A stretch of DNA of 64,000 bases from an uncultured Bizionia sp. (GCA_947496215.1 CANMCF010000006.1:1-64000); one strand, 5' to 3'. Counted from the stretch's first letter, positions 7,189 to 16,757 are shown. A program made the numbers and translations. Notes: generated by a model from the sequence alone, not told the origin.

Positions 7189-9192
7189 TTATTTCAAACA
7201 AACGGTAATGTGAGCATCGTCACGAGTACCTTTGGTTACACTATTTAAAATTGCTTTTTGAGTTGCTCTCAAGTGAATGGAACCACAGTTCAGGTTCGGG
7301 TTGGTTTGAATTTCAAACTTACCAGCTCCAGTATTGGTACCAGATTGATCCAATCCAGTTCCAATTCTTGTATAGGTTCCAAGCGCTCCTATTGTTATGG
7401 CGTAGTTTTCAAGATAGTTGTCGGCTACCGTGAATTCGCCTTTTATGGTGTCTCCTTGGTTGTAATGCGTACAGTTTCCACCATCGTCAATGGACATTGT
7501 TACTTTTGGTAATGTACTATCCATTTGAATGATTTGACTATCCGAAGTACCATTGCCATGTTCTATTGTAACTCTGATCTTGTCGTTTGTACCTGGCGAG
7601 AATCTTGCGAGAACGCTACCAATGTTATTGTTATAAGGTTGGTATGTGTATTCGTCTCCCACTGCACTAACTACGGGATGCGTAACAGTTCCTCCAGAGA
7701 AACCTATTAATTTTAGATCGTCATTCAAGTAATAACTGCCGTTGGTCGCAAGGTTGGTAATCTTCACTTTGTATTTTTGACCAGCATAAGGAGCCGAAAC
7801 ACCTTGTATTACTATGACACCTCTAAATGGGCTATTGTTGAATGTCCCTATCTGATTGAATTCGAACTTCGCACCCGGTACCGTCAAACCAGTAACAGGA
7901 TTGATGTTGTCTGTGGCAATACCACCTACTGTTATCATTTTTGGTGCATTTCCGATAACCGTCACTCTAGGTTTAAGCTGTATGTATGATTCCACGACAT
8001 TCCCCCAATTGGAACAATCCATTCCTTGTGGAGGAGTATTCCAAGACAATATGGCTCTTACCTTTAAAACTTGAGGTTTTGTACATCTCTTTTTCAATTT
8101 TGAAAAGTCATAAGGCAATATGGCTGAATAGGATAGACCACCTTTTGGAAGTGGATTGATGTCATGTACTTCCACGAAAGTGGTACCAGCATGTATCCAT
8201 TTACAAGTTCTTTCCTCTTGTATCCAAAACGAAACATATTCCTTGCTTCCTTTATTGCAAAGGTTACCACTGTATCCTGAAGGTTTTTTTACTTTGAAGG
8301 TACCGACTAGAGCCTCTTGGTTGTAGTCTGCTCCAACACAAAGGAGTTCCTCGTATGTGGTATTGCAATTCAATTTGTTCAAGTCGGCCATGCTCTCAGC
8401 CAAAGATAGATTCTTGGAGGCGAAAAGGTTGGTTATGTTTTTGACTATGGCATTGCTTGTCGTGGATTGGGCTTCTTTCAGTAATTTATAGCCAAAGCGA
8501 TGAGGTTCGATCTTTTCTTTCTTGTAAGTTTCTGCCAATTCTAGAAAATCCACTTTTTTAGGAATGGCTCTCTTGCTGGAAAGACTGGAAAGTGTAAAGT
8601 TCGTAGCTACTGGGAATGTTGGAAAAAATAACTTTATGGGCTTGATTTGAATGTTTTCGACCTTGGCATCTCCCCAAGAGTAATTTCCAGCAACCTGATT
8701 TGGATCGTTTGCTGCAGGAATGGAATTCCAAGACAATATGGCTTTCACCTTTGGTAAGTTGGCTTTGTTGCAGAATAGTTGTTTTGGATCTATTTTAAGT
8801 CGTACTACATAGTCAATTGGTTTTTCTGCTTTTTGAGAGCAATCTTTCTTTGTCGGGATGTCATGTACATTCAAAGCGACGTATCCCATGTCCTCCCATC
8901 CGTTTCCATCTTGATAGTCCAGGTAGAAGCGCACATATTCATAAGATCCTTTGCTACATAGATTACCCGAGTAACCATTAGCTCTTTTTATTTTGACCGT
9001 GGCAGTCAATTCTTCGAATTCGGGATTGTACCCTACACAACCTAAGGACTCGAAAGTCGTATTGCCTTTCTTTTTAAAGAAATCTAAAGGTGTATTCAAG
9101 TTCAATTTTGAAAACCCTACGTTTCCAACGGCCAAATAGGAATTGTATTCCTGTCTGGCAACCATCAATTGTTTCTGATTTAATCTTGGCAT
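7189..9192 (-). CDS. 667-residue protein with a duplicated uncharacterised domain
   Basis: I do not recognise a named function. The protein contains two copies of a domain of roughly 130-150 residues. Copy 1 (about residues 40-190) has TTFESLGCVGYNPE and GYSGNLCSKGSYEYVRFYLD. Copy 2 (about residues 275-395) has TTYEELLCVGADYN and GYSGNLCNKGSKEYVSFWIQ. Both end with VRAILSWN or VKAILSWN followed by a WG...QLKP or IKP segment. The paired Cys and Trp residues and beta-rich pattern suggest a binding or structural module. The C-terminal 270 residues are beta-rich and Ig-like in composition. There is no signal peptide, which is odd for such a Cys-containing beta-protein. Confidence 0.65.
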   Translation of the reverse strand: MPRLNQKQLMVARQEYNSYLAVGNVGFSKLNLNTPLDFFKKKGNTTFESLGCVGYNPEFEELTATVKIKRANGYSGNLCSKGSYEYVRFYLDYQDGNGWEDMGYVALNVHDIPTKKDCSQKAEKPIDYVVRLKIDPKQLFCNKANLPKVKAILSWNSIPAANDPNQVAGNYSWGDAKVENIQIKPIKLFFPTFPVATNFTLSSLSSKRAIPKKVDFLELAETYKKEKIEPHRFGYKLLKEAQSTTSNAIVKNITNLFASKNLSLAESMADLNKLNCNTTYEELLCVGADYNQEALVGTFKVKKPSGYSGNLCNKGSKEYVSFWIQEERTCKWIHAGTTFVEVHDINPLPKGGLSYSAILPYDFSKLKKRCTKPQVLKVRAILSWNTPPQGMDCSNWGNVVESYIQLKPRVTVIGNAPKMITVGGIATDNINPVTGLTVPGAKFEFNQIGTFNNSPFRGVIVIQGVSAPYAGQKYKVKITNLATNGSYYLNDDLKLIGFSGGTVTHPVVSAVGDEYTYQPYNNNIGSVLARFSPGTNDKIRVTIEHGNGTSDSQIIQMDSTLPKVTMSIDDGGNCTHYNQGDTIKGEFTVADNYLENYAITIGALGTYTRIGTGLDQSGTNTGAGKFEIQTNPNLNCGSIHLRATQKAILNSVTKGTRDDAHITVCLK

Positions 9193-9913
9193 TTTTTCTA
9201 AGTATTATATTAGCCTACTCTATTTTGATTTAAAGACTTTTCGGCTTCCGTCAATGGATTCATTAATTTGTGCAAAGTTGTATAATGTGAATGGAGTATT
9301 CAAGAGGTAATAAACTGATAATGAGTGGGTTTTTTGGCTCTTTCTCTTTTAGGTGTTTTTCCTTTTATTAGCAATTCGCCGAATGGATGAGATTTGTGGA
9401 TGCTAACCGTTTTACGCGAAAAAGCCCTATATGATTGTCGTAGAACATCATATAGGGCGACTGGGTAATAGCAACTTATTTCACTAGCAATTTCCTTTGC
9501 GACATTGTGGATTTTGAAATTTTGGATTCAAATTGTGCTGTCCAAAAACAAAAGATATAGATCTACAATGTGATTATTTTTTTACGACTCTGTTTATATG
9601 CTGGAGGCTTTTCAGTTTTGTTAAATGAGGGAGAATTTTAAAAAAAAAGGCCTAATTTTATAACATATCCAACTTGGAATTAAACCTGTTTTTTATACTT
9701 TACTATAGTTGTATATTGTAATAACAAGCTAGAATAGAGGGCAGCAATCTTCTATTATTCCATAGGAATTGTTTTACTAAATTACTCAGAGACGACTGTA
9801 ATTCGATAAATATAGGGGTTACATTAAGTCTACAAACAGGAATGTGATGACTGATAATAGTATACAATTCTTATTTTAGCGTATACAATGGCTAATTAAT
9901 TTCTTTGAAACAA
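9193..9913. other. Long intergenic region with one strong hairpin
   Basis: About 720 bp without a convincing gene lie between divergent genes. A perfect 11-bp inverted repeat occurs at 9424-9434 and 9448-9458 (GCCCTATATGA, 13-nt loop) with no T-run after it. The right half (9640-9900) is very AT-rich and presumably carries the promoter of the TPR-HTH gene. A near-consensus TTTCTTTG abuts its start codon. Confidence 0.5.
9424..9458. repeat. 11-bp perfect inverted repeat
   Basis: The arms are GCCCTATATGA and TCATATAGGGC, separated by 13 nt. The lack of a U-tract argues against an intrinsic terminator. It could be a protein-binding site or a structured RNA element. Confidence 0.55.
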
Positions 9914-11569
9914 ATGAAGCACACTATATTGAAATGGAATAATTATAATTTGATATTGCTATTGTTTTCAATGGTATTCTACTTGAAGGTAGAAGCCCAA
10001 TCTGGTGTTAGCAAAGACGAGTTGATGAAAACCTACACTTCTCTGGTGGTAGAAGGAAACAAAATTTATAGGGATGAACCAGATAAGGCAATTATCCTAT
10101 ACAAGGAAGCCGATTTGATTGCTAGGCAATTAAGTGATGAGGGCCTTAGGATAGATGCATTAAACGGGCTAGGGTTGAGTTCTGCATCGAAATCCGATTA
10201 TGCCAATGCATTTCATTACTATGATGAAACATTGAAATTGTTGGAGGGGTCAAAAAACTATAGTATGATTTCTGCTATAAACAACAACTTGGGGGTTATT
10301 TATGAGTCTTTGGGGCTGTACGATCTTGCATTGGAGTATTACTTGAGCGCAGAAAAGGATCTATACAAGTCCAATACGGGAAACAAATTGAAGTTCTTAA
10401 ACAATACATTGGAAAATATTGCACTCATACACAAGTTTCAAGATAACTATGAAGAAGCCTTGTTGTATTTGGAGAAGTCATTGAATGTGTTGAAGGAAGT
10501 GACAGACATTGATGAATCCACACGCATCTATAGAAAGGCCAGGGGGTTGATGGAGTATGGAATGGTGTATTTGAAGCAAGGTCATATGGAGAAGGCAGAG
10601 CCTTATTTGAAAGAAAACATACCCTTGATCGAGGCTAATGGAAATGAAAGTGACAAGGCGATGGGATTTTATTATCTAGGAGAATTCTATGCTGCCAAAG
10701 AGAATTACACCGAAGCTTTGAGCTATGCAAAAAGAGCATATGATTATGTGAGTAAAACAGATCAGCAAAAAATAAAAAGGGATATTTACTTGTTGTTGGC
10801 CAAACTTTATGAGATGACTGGTGACATAAAAAATGCACATTGTCACTTTAAGAAATACACAGAGATTGATCAAGATTTTTTTGGAATACAGAATACATGG
10901 AGAATCTATAAGATAGATCAAGATTATAAGTTGACAAGTCAAGAACAAGCTTATGAAGTCTTGAACAAGGAAAAAGAAATCAATAGGATCATGAAATCCT
11001 TTTATGCATTCATCGCATTGTCCATAGCCATTATTGCATTCTTTCTAATCAAGTATTTAAGAAACAAGCATAAAAAAGAAAGAGAACTTATTGAAAGGGA
11101 AAAGAAGAAAACTGAAGGGCAATTGGAACAAGTCAAAATAAATTTGGAGTTGAAACAGAAGGAGTTGACTACGGCTACACTGCAAATCATAGAGAAGGGA
11201 GAATCCTTGCAACAATTCAAAAGTGATTTGTTTGATTTGAAAAAAGACTTGGGTAAATCACATAACGAAAAGATAGATAAGTTATATTCTTCCATTTCAA
11301 ACAACTCACAAAAAAACTGGGAAGAATTCAAAGTAGCTTTCGAGAAGGTCAACGATGGCTTTTTTGATAAGATAAAGCATGTACATAAGTCTTTAACGGC
11401 AAACGATTTGAAACTATGTTCTTTCTTGAAACTCAACTTGACATCCAAGGATATCTCCAATTTGATGGGGATTTCTACGGAAAGTGTCAAGATGAGTCGT
11501 TATCGTCTACGGAAGAAGTTGAATTTGCCAAGAGAAACCAATTTGGTGGATTTCATCAACAGGTTCTAA
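9914..11569 (+). CDS. Membrane-anchored TPR regulator with C-terminal HTH
   Basis: About 551 residues from the ATG at 9914; a TTG three codons upstream is the alternative start. An N-terminal signal or anchor segment ends near VEAQ. It is followed by a run of TPR helices (about residues 35-330; for example NNNLGVIYESLGLYDLALEYY), one transmembrane helix (about 360-382) and a charged coiled coil (about 385-440). A LuxR/GerE-like helix-turn-helix follows (about 493-540, with LTSKDISNLMGISTESVKM). This architecture, with periplasmic TPRs, one membrane pass and a cytosolic HTH, is common in Flavobacteria and acts as a one-component membrane-spanning regulator. The signal and targets are unknown. 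Confidence 0.8.
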   Translation: MKHTILKWNNYNLILLLFSMVFYLKVEAQSGVSKDELMKTYTSLVVEGNKIYRDEPDKAIILYKEADLIARQLSDEGLRIDALNGLGLSSASKSDYANAFHYYDETLKLLEGSKNYSMISAINNNLGVIYESLGLYDLALEYYLSAEKDLYKSNTGNKLKFLNNTLENIALIHKFQDNYEEALLYLEKSLNVLKEVTDIDESTRIYRKARGLMEYGMVYLKQGHMEKAEPYLKENIPLIEANGNESDKAMGFYYLGEFYAAKENYTEALSYAKRAYDYVSKTDQQKIKRDIYLLLAKLYEMTGDIKNAHCHFKKYTEIDQDFFGIQNTWRIYKIDQDYKLTSQEQAYEVLNKEKEINRIMKSFYAFIALSIAIIAFFLIKYLRNKHKKERELIEREKKKTEGQLEQVKINLELKQKELTTATLQIIEKGESLQQFKSDLFDLKKDLGKSHNEKIDKLYSSISNNSQKNWEEFKVAFEKVNDGFFDKIKHVHKSLTANDLKLCSFLKLNLTSKDISNLMGISTESVKMSRYRLRKKLNLPRETNLVDFINRF

Positions 11570-11635
11570 AGCACGGTTAGTATTTAAAATGACTGTTTAT
11601 CTATTGAAATTGGCAAAACCAAATGAATGAAGTAC

Positions 11636-12760
11636 TTATGTGGGTTTTAAATATTGTTTCCAGTATGGGTGGTAGGTAAAGCGTTGTTCAGCTGTGTAAT
11701 GGTGTTTTCTGGAATTGACATTTGCAACGAATACATTTTCCACCTTCTGTCTATAGGCATCACGAATACCACTGCGATCCTTGTTGTCATCAATGACGGA
11801 AGCTATGGTTTCTGCTCCCCGGACACCACTATACAATGCAAAAAACATACCTTGGGAGGAAATGGGGTCCAAAGACAATGCAGCATCTCCTACGGCCAAC
11901 CATGATTCACCAATAACATCGGAGCTTTTGAAAAAACCAGCATTTCTAGCAATGACGCCTTCTAGGATTTCATCCTCGGCAATGGGATCCACAAGTGTTT
12001 TGCTCTTGTTGGTTTCGGAGACGAACAAAGTTTGGGATTTCACCATTTTGGCAATGTCACTTGGCAACCCATGAAAAGAAACGACTCTCGTGTTATCTGG
12101 CAACTTAGCACTATACCACCAGCCGTTTTCAACAGATTTGATTCTAGTGGTGCTATCTTCATTTTTTTCGGAGGAAGGTTTCAGCCAAGCAATTGCGGCC
12201 ATTTGTTCCTCGAAGGCAAGACGTTCTATACCAAATTGTTTGATGATGGCACTTGCTCTCCCCGTTGCATCAACGACCCATTTGGAGGATATGGTTTCGG
12301 GAAGTGATGCATCCTTGGTTTTGAAATTGATGGAATAGTTCGCTTTCTCTTGTTTTACTTCTGTCACTTTTCCCAATTTAGCATTGTAAAAGGGAATTCC
12401 ATTTTGCGAAGCCAGTTGCCTCAAAGCATTGTCAAACTTATGGCGTAGTATGTGCCAACCTCCATTTTCTGGATTCCTTATGGCATCATTGTACGTCCAT
12501 TCATCCATTCCCCATGCGGAAACATTTGCGATACAAGGGGAATAGTCTGATTGCGGCAATAGTTGATTCATCTCTTTAATTCCCAGTCGGTTGAGCAATC
12601 GTATTGCTGCTCCAGGTAAAGACTCTCCAACTTTCAATGCGGAGCTTTTGGCATTGTCAACAATGCAAACGGATAGATTTAATTGTTTCAGTCGTATGGC
12701 CGCAGTACAACCTGCTGGACCAGAACCTGCGATGACAACGTCGTAATGCGGTATCGTCAT
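11636..12760 (-). CDS. LodB-like flavoprotein (quinone cofactor maturation)
   Basis: A 374-residue FAD-dependent oxidoreductase of the halogenase/monooxygenase fold. The FAD-binding GSGPAG lies near residue 10, the second FAD motif WLAVGDAALSLDP near residue 285, and SSQGMFFAL follows it. Its ATG overlaps the stop codon of the LodA-like gene by one base (TAATG), so the two are translationally coupled. In Marinomonas the flavoprotein LodB is required to form the cysteine tryptophylquinone cofactor of LodA. By homology and position this protein should modify its partner's Trp. It could alternatively be an unrelated monooxygenase, but the coupling makes that unlikely. Confidence 0.82.
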   Translation of the reverse strand: MTIPHYDVVIAGSGPAGCTAAIRLKQLNLSVCIVDNAKSSALKVGESLPGAAIRLLNRLGIKEMNQLLPQSDYSPCIANVSAWGMDEWTYNDAIRNPENGGWHILRHKFDNALRQLASQNGIPFYNAKLGKVTEVKQEKANYSINFKTKDASLPETISSKWVVDATGRASAIIKQFGIERLAFEEQMAAIAWLKPSSEKNEDSTTRIKSVENGWWYSAKLPDNTRVVSFHGLPSDIAKMVKSQTLFVSETNKSKTLVDPIAEDEILEGVIARNAGFFKSSDVIGESWLAVGDAALSLDPISSQGMFFALYSGVRGAETIASVIDDNKDRSGIRDAYRQKVENVFVANVNSRKHHYTAEQRFTYHPYWKQYLKPT

Positions 12761-15700
12761 TAGTTTCCTCTACGCTTGATGGTTGCGAATTCATTGCGTT
12801 TTTCTTCACTGAACCATCCAGCTTCGGTCAATGCACGATCGGTATCGTTCAAGTTGCCATAGTTTTCCATGAATAATTTATGGGCTTCATCCAATTCGGC
12901 TCCTTTTACCTGTGTCAAGTTCTCGACGTATAGTGTTTCTGGCAACCATTCAAACCCTTTTTCCTTGTTGGGGGATGGCATGGCCTCGACAATTCCCATT
13001 TCACCGAAATGTTGAATCATATACATCATTTGTTCCGACACGGGGTTTGCTCCTGGCAATTGACGCAACCAACTTGGTCTGTTTTGGAATGCCGCAATGC
13101 GCTCTTCATATTCTTTGTTCTTATCCATCAGTGTACGATAATCTATTCTGGTCAATACTTGATTTGGAACTCTTGCAGGCCAAAATGTCGGTAGGTAGGG
13201 ATCGTATTCCATATCATATCCAGAACGACAAAATGCAGTGTCTCCTTGCCATGGTACAGCCATCCAACGAGTCAAGTCACCTGGTCCTTGATCGTAGAGA
13301 GGGCCATTCATTGCTATGACTTGCTCTGTGGTTAGCGAAGCTCCGTAGGTAGGGTCGTCTTTTCCTGCTGCCCGCATTCTTATTCGGTATGGTGCGCGAT
13401 ACATGGAGGCGTTTCGCATGGGCCATGTCAATTCTGCTCCAGGATGAAAGGCATCGGCAATGCAAAAATGCATGTTTGCTTGATCCAAGGTATTCGGTTG
13501 GTCTTGTAAATTGACCTCTTTGAAAATTTGATGTTTTGGGGTTTCAGGATTGTAGTCACTTACGAAATCTCCTTTTACCCAAGCTGCCAGTATGTAGTCA
13601 TACAACGCTGGAAGTTGGAGATAGGTACTTGCAGAAGGAGCTACTGTCGGGTCTGGATTGGTATAACCAAAGGCATCTCCATAAATCCATGGCCAAGCAG
13701 CTTCTTCCACGGATTTTGTATTAAGGGACCTAAAGCTATTGTATATGGTACGTCTCAGTTCTCCATTGGGATCAGGATATGACATGCTTACTGGGGCTAT
13801 TGCCAATTTTTTTAGTAATTCTTCATCTGTGAAGTTCATTGGAGCACCAGCTCCGAACATGGATAGGAATCCTTTGTTAACCCATTGCAGTTCACTTAGA
13901 CGTGTTAAGATTGGTAGTACGTGACTTTTAAATGAAACTCGCTTTGGCAATGGGATCATCCCTGAGGACATGTATACGTTTTGCATGAGGTCGTCCATTG
14001 TTCTCCAACCAATGATGTCTGGCGCATAGTTTGGAGGAGCTGATGCCACCCATGCCGGGTCAGCATCAAAGTCCTTGTCACCTATGGTCACCTTGGCTCT
14101 TACCGGACCATCTGCAATGTCATCATACCATCCTGCGGGATTGTTGAAACTGCTTGGATTGTCCGGACTGAAAACAGGTTTGTTCGCAGGGCTTGCAGAA
14201 ACTCCAAATCCAGGCATGAACAACAAGCGCCCAACGGAATCCGTTCGTAATTGCCCCAACATGACAGAGGTACCTTGAAAGTCCCCGGTTAGGTTGTAAC
14301 TTGAGTCATTCATACTTAGCCCCATTATCTTCTTTTCTCCTGGATCGATTGCCAAAGCAGATCTGGCACTACCTTTTACATCTGGATTTCTTAGAGGCAC
14401 AGTTAAGTTTACCGTCGCAGGAATGTCCATGGCTGCATTGAATTCATACCAAGCTGATTTTTTATTGGCGACGTGCACGGCCCATTCCACCTTTGTATTG
14501 TCGGATTGCTGTACTTCGGCAACCACATTTCCATTCTTGTCATAACCATAGACACGAAAACGAGCAGCTTGTCGTTTTATGGCTCCACCTTTGTCTCTTG
14601 TTGCTCCAAAAGGAGTTGGTTCTGGGTTGGAAACTTCTGGTCCGATGTAATGTTCCCTTGCACTGTTTCCTACACGGGCAATTCCTATTCCAGGATGAAT
14701 GCGAACATGTGTGATGCTATCTATTTGTTCCTTTGTCAATGGTTTTGATTGCTCCTGTGGAGGAAGTTGTGGTTTGATGCCGCTAAACGGGCATTTTGGA
14801 TTTTTTATCTCCGGTTTTCCTGGAGCTGTTGGTTCTTCAACAGGTTGGTCATTCATTTTCCTTCTATAGTTGGCACTGGTTTGGTAGACACGTACACGTG
14901 CTTCGGCTACACTGCTTTCTTTTGCAGGTTTGTTCTCTTTTGGAACTCGACCGATGTTGAAAGCCAACCAATCACCGTATATCTTTTGCTCATCCTTGGT
15001 GATGATTTGCTTCTTCATCTTTATGGTAGCCACTTTTACGGGTACCGCTTCTTTTTCGTCCCAAACCACCGTGGCCATGTCCAATGGAAAATGTTCATCT
15101 ATGTAGGTTTGACTATATCCATCGCTAGGAGTAGGGCGTTTTTGAATGTAGATGTCCAATGTCGCCGATCCGGAAGCCATACGACCAGCCAAATCCTTTG
15201 CCAAGAAATCGGGATCGTTTATGTCAGGCTCTTCGTAAAAGGTGGAAGTGCCAGGTCTCAAGATGTATTTGCAATATCCGTTACCCAACTTGAAAGGGAC
15301 GACACTCCATAACGAGGTGTCGAAAACGGAACGAATGGGTTTGGCCATGTCATCCAGCAGTTGATTGGTGTTTGGTGCATTGTCTTGAATCCACTCGTCT
15401 CCCCAGCCTTCAAAACTGGCTTTTGTGAAATTGCACATGTCCCTTGCGGTATCCACAAAGAAATTGGGTACGTTTTGTAGAAGTAAATCGGCAGTATCCG
15501 ATTTTACCGTTTTCTTTCCCTTCTCTTCTGGCTCCGTACTGTCCACATTGAAAATCTTTATACCGATTCCAATGGTGCTTTTCCAATCGGGTCTACCATC
15601 TGCAAGATCTGATGAATAACGTACGTATACTGGATGTTTCGATGGCTTCTCAAAAATACCCTGTCTATAATCCTTGGTAATCTTGTCGTTTTCGAGAATG

Positions 15701-15933
15701 TTTATTTCACCTTCTATGATGCCGTGTGTTCGTAAGAATACTGGACGTCTTGCTGGACATTGACCTTCGAGTACCACCCGACGTTCTTGCGTCATCGTAC
15801 AAAACATATGCTCCAAACAATCTATGGGATCTTTGCAACTGCAAGTCGTGTTGTAGTACTTTGCATCTTTAGGAGCTAATTCCCGTTCTTTTTTTCCGTC
15901 TTCTCTTTGTTTGTCGTTATACAGGCTTTTCAT
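12760..15933 (-). CDS. Catalase-like domain fused to LodA/GoxA-type quinoprotein oxidase
   Basis: A 1057-residue fusion. Residues about 45-365 resemble the catalase fold: NVPNFF with Asn154, and RVRVY (Arg346, Tyr350) in the place of the proximal heme-ligand motif. The position where the distal His is expected appears to be Phe66 (VFLRTHG). Residues about 405-1057 are a LodA domain, starting HVRIHPGIGIARVGNS and KRQAARFRVYG. LodA-type enzymes oxidise amino acids (lysine in LodA, glycine in GoxA), releasing ammonia and hydrogen peroxide, with a cofactor made from crosslinked Cys and Trp. Cys902, with Asp898 four residues before it in WQGDTAFC, fits the Cys516/Asp512 pair of LodA. The Trp partner may be Trp955 (PSWLR) or Trp918 (FWPARVPN). 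There is no signal peptide. Confidence 0.85.
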   Translation of the reverse strand: MKSLYNDKQREDGKKERELAPKDAKYYNTTCSCKDPIDCLEHMFCTMTQERRVVLEGQCPARRPVFLRTHGIIEGEINILENDKITKDYRQGIFEKPSKHPVYVRYSSDLADGRPDWKSTIGIGIKIFNVDSTEPEEKGKKTVKSDTADLLLQNVPNFFVDTARDMCNFTKASFEGWGDEWIQDNAPNTNQLLDDMAKPIRSVFDTSLWSVVPFKLGNGYCKYILRPGTSTFYEEPDINDPDFLAKDLAGRMASGSATLDIYIQKRPTPSDGYSQTYIDEHFPLDMATVVWDEKEAVPVKVATIKMKKQIITKDEQKIYGDWLAFNIGRVPKENKPAKESSVAEARVRVYQTSANYRRKMNDQPVEEPTAPGKPEIKNPKCPFSGIKPQLPPQEQSKPLTKEQIDSITHVRIHPGIGIARVGNSAREHYIGPEVSNPEPTPFGATRDKGGAIKRQAARFRVYGYDKNGNVVAEVQQSDNTKVEWAVHVANKKSAWYEFNAAMDIPATVNLTVPLRNPDVKGSARSALAIDPGEKKIMGLSMNDSSYNLTGDFQGTSVMLGQLRTDSVGRLLFMPGFGVSASPANKPVFSPDNPSSFNNPAGWYDDIADGPVRAKVTIGDKDFDADPAWVASAPPNYAPDIIGWRTMDDLMQNVYMSSGMIPLPKRVSFKSHVLPILTRLSELQWVNKGFLSMFGAGAPMNFTDEELLKKLAIAPVSMSYPDPNGELRRTIYNSFRSLNTKSVEEAAWPWIYGDAFGYTNPDPTVAPSASTYLQLPALYDYILAAWVKGDFVSDYNPETPKHQIFKEVNLQDQPNTLDQANMHFCIADAFHPGAELTWPMRNASMYRAPYRIRMRAAGKDDPTYGASLTTEQVIAMNGPLYDQGPGDLTRWMAVPWQGDTAFCRSGYDMEYDPYLPTFWPARVPNQVLTRIDYRTLMDKNKEYEERIAAFQNRPSWLRQLPGANPVSEQMMYMIQHFGEMGIVEAMPSPNKEKGFEWLPETLYVENLTQVKGAELDEAHKLFMENYGNLNDTDRALTEAGWFSEEKRNEFATIKRRGN

Positions 15934-15944
15934 AAATGGATGTG

Positions 15945-15981
15945 GTTTTTTCGAAACTTAAAGTTAGTGGTTTCGAAAAAC
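15945..15981. promoter_or_regulatory. TTTCGAAA-type inverted repeat over the lodA-like promoter
   Basis: GTTTTTTCGAAAC (15945-15957) and GTTTCGAAAAAC (15970-15981) are inverted copies, with one extra T in the first. Between them, on the minus strand, lies TAACTTTA (15959-15966), one base off the TAnnTTTG -7 box and 26 bp upstream of the start codon. The arrangement looks like an operator straddling the promoter of the oxidase operon. Confidence 0.45.
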
Positions 15982-16011
15982 AAAAAAACACGTAGTTATA
16001 CGTGTTTTTTT
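15982..16011. terminator. Hairpin terminator upstream of the oxidase operon
   Basis: A 13-bp perfect stem (AAAAAAACACGTA paired with TACGTGTTTTTTT) has a GTTA loop. It is positioned to stop minus-strand transcription coming from the exonuclease gene (ending at 16209) before the lodA-like promoter. Confidence 0.75.
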
Positions 16012-16208
16012 GAGGTTGTGTTATTGATGTTGTTTTTTCCAGAACGAATTCCCATTTTTTGTCAGATTCGCCAGGGTTTTGGGTTTGTGAGAAACAAGGT
16101 TGGTGTGTGTTAAAAGCAAGACCAGTAAAAATTGAAGTATTGGTTTTAGCATTGAGATGGGTTTTATGTTAAAACTAAAGTAATGATGCTTTTATTATTG
16201 ATGGGCGT

Positions 16209-16724
16209 TTAAAAATCGAAAGGGAGACGTTCATTTTGTGCAATGAGGAAGAGTTTGCCACATGCGCGAGCATCGGACAAGGCATCGTGATGTTTCAATT
16301 GTATGTTGTGTACTTTGCAACAAGCATCCAGTTTGGCAGGCTTGTAACCTTTGCTTCTATAGATTTTTAAGGTACATTCCCATTTTTCAGTAGTCTTCAA
16401 ATCGGAATGTGGAATATTGTAGTGTGACATTGTCTTTAAAAGCACGCCTCTATCAAAGGATTCGTTGTGAGCCACGACGACTTTTCCAGAGATGCGTTTT
16501 TTGATTTCCGGGTAGACGACCCTGAAAAAGGGAGCGTGTCTCGTGTCACTTTCCGTAATGCCATGCACACGGATGTTGTGCCAGTTGTATAGGTTGTCGG
16601 GAGGTTGTATCAAGGCATGGAATTCTTCAGTTATCTCCCCATTCTCTATGGTGACGATGCCTACCGAACAAATATGATGGCCTATGGCGGTTTCAAAGTC
16701 TATGGCTACGAAGGAAGTATTCAT
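16209..16724 (-). CDS. DEDDh 3'-5' exonuclease (DnaQ-like)
   Basis: A 171-residue single-domain exonuclease related to the proofreading epsilon subunit of DNA polymerase III. The four acidic/His motifs are present: FVAIDFETA (Asp and Glu of Exo I), VVAHNESFD (Exo II) and HHDALSDAR (His and Asp of Exo III). Two Mg ions would be held by these residues to degrade single strands from the 3' end. It lacks the PolC or polymerase-binding extension. A stand-alone repair or RNA-trimming nuclease is therefore as likely as a replisome subunit. Confidence 0.85.
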   Translation of the reverse strand: MNTSFVAIDFETAIGHHICSVGIVTIENGEITEEFHALIQPPDNLYNWHNIRVHGITESDTRHAPFFRVVYPEIKKRISGKVVVAHNESFDRGVLLKTMSHYNIPHSDLKTTEKWECTLKIYRSKGYKPAKLDACCKVHNIQLKHHDALSDARACGKLFLIAQNERLPFDF

Positions 16725-16757
16725 CTAGGTTGTTTGTTGACGCGGGTTTTCATATGT

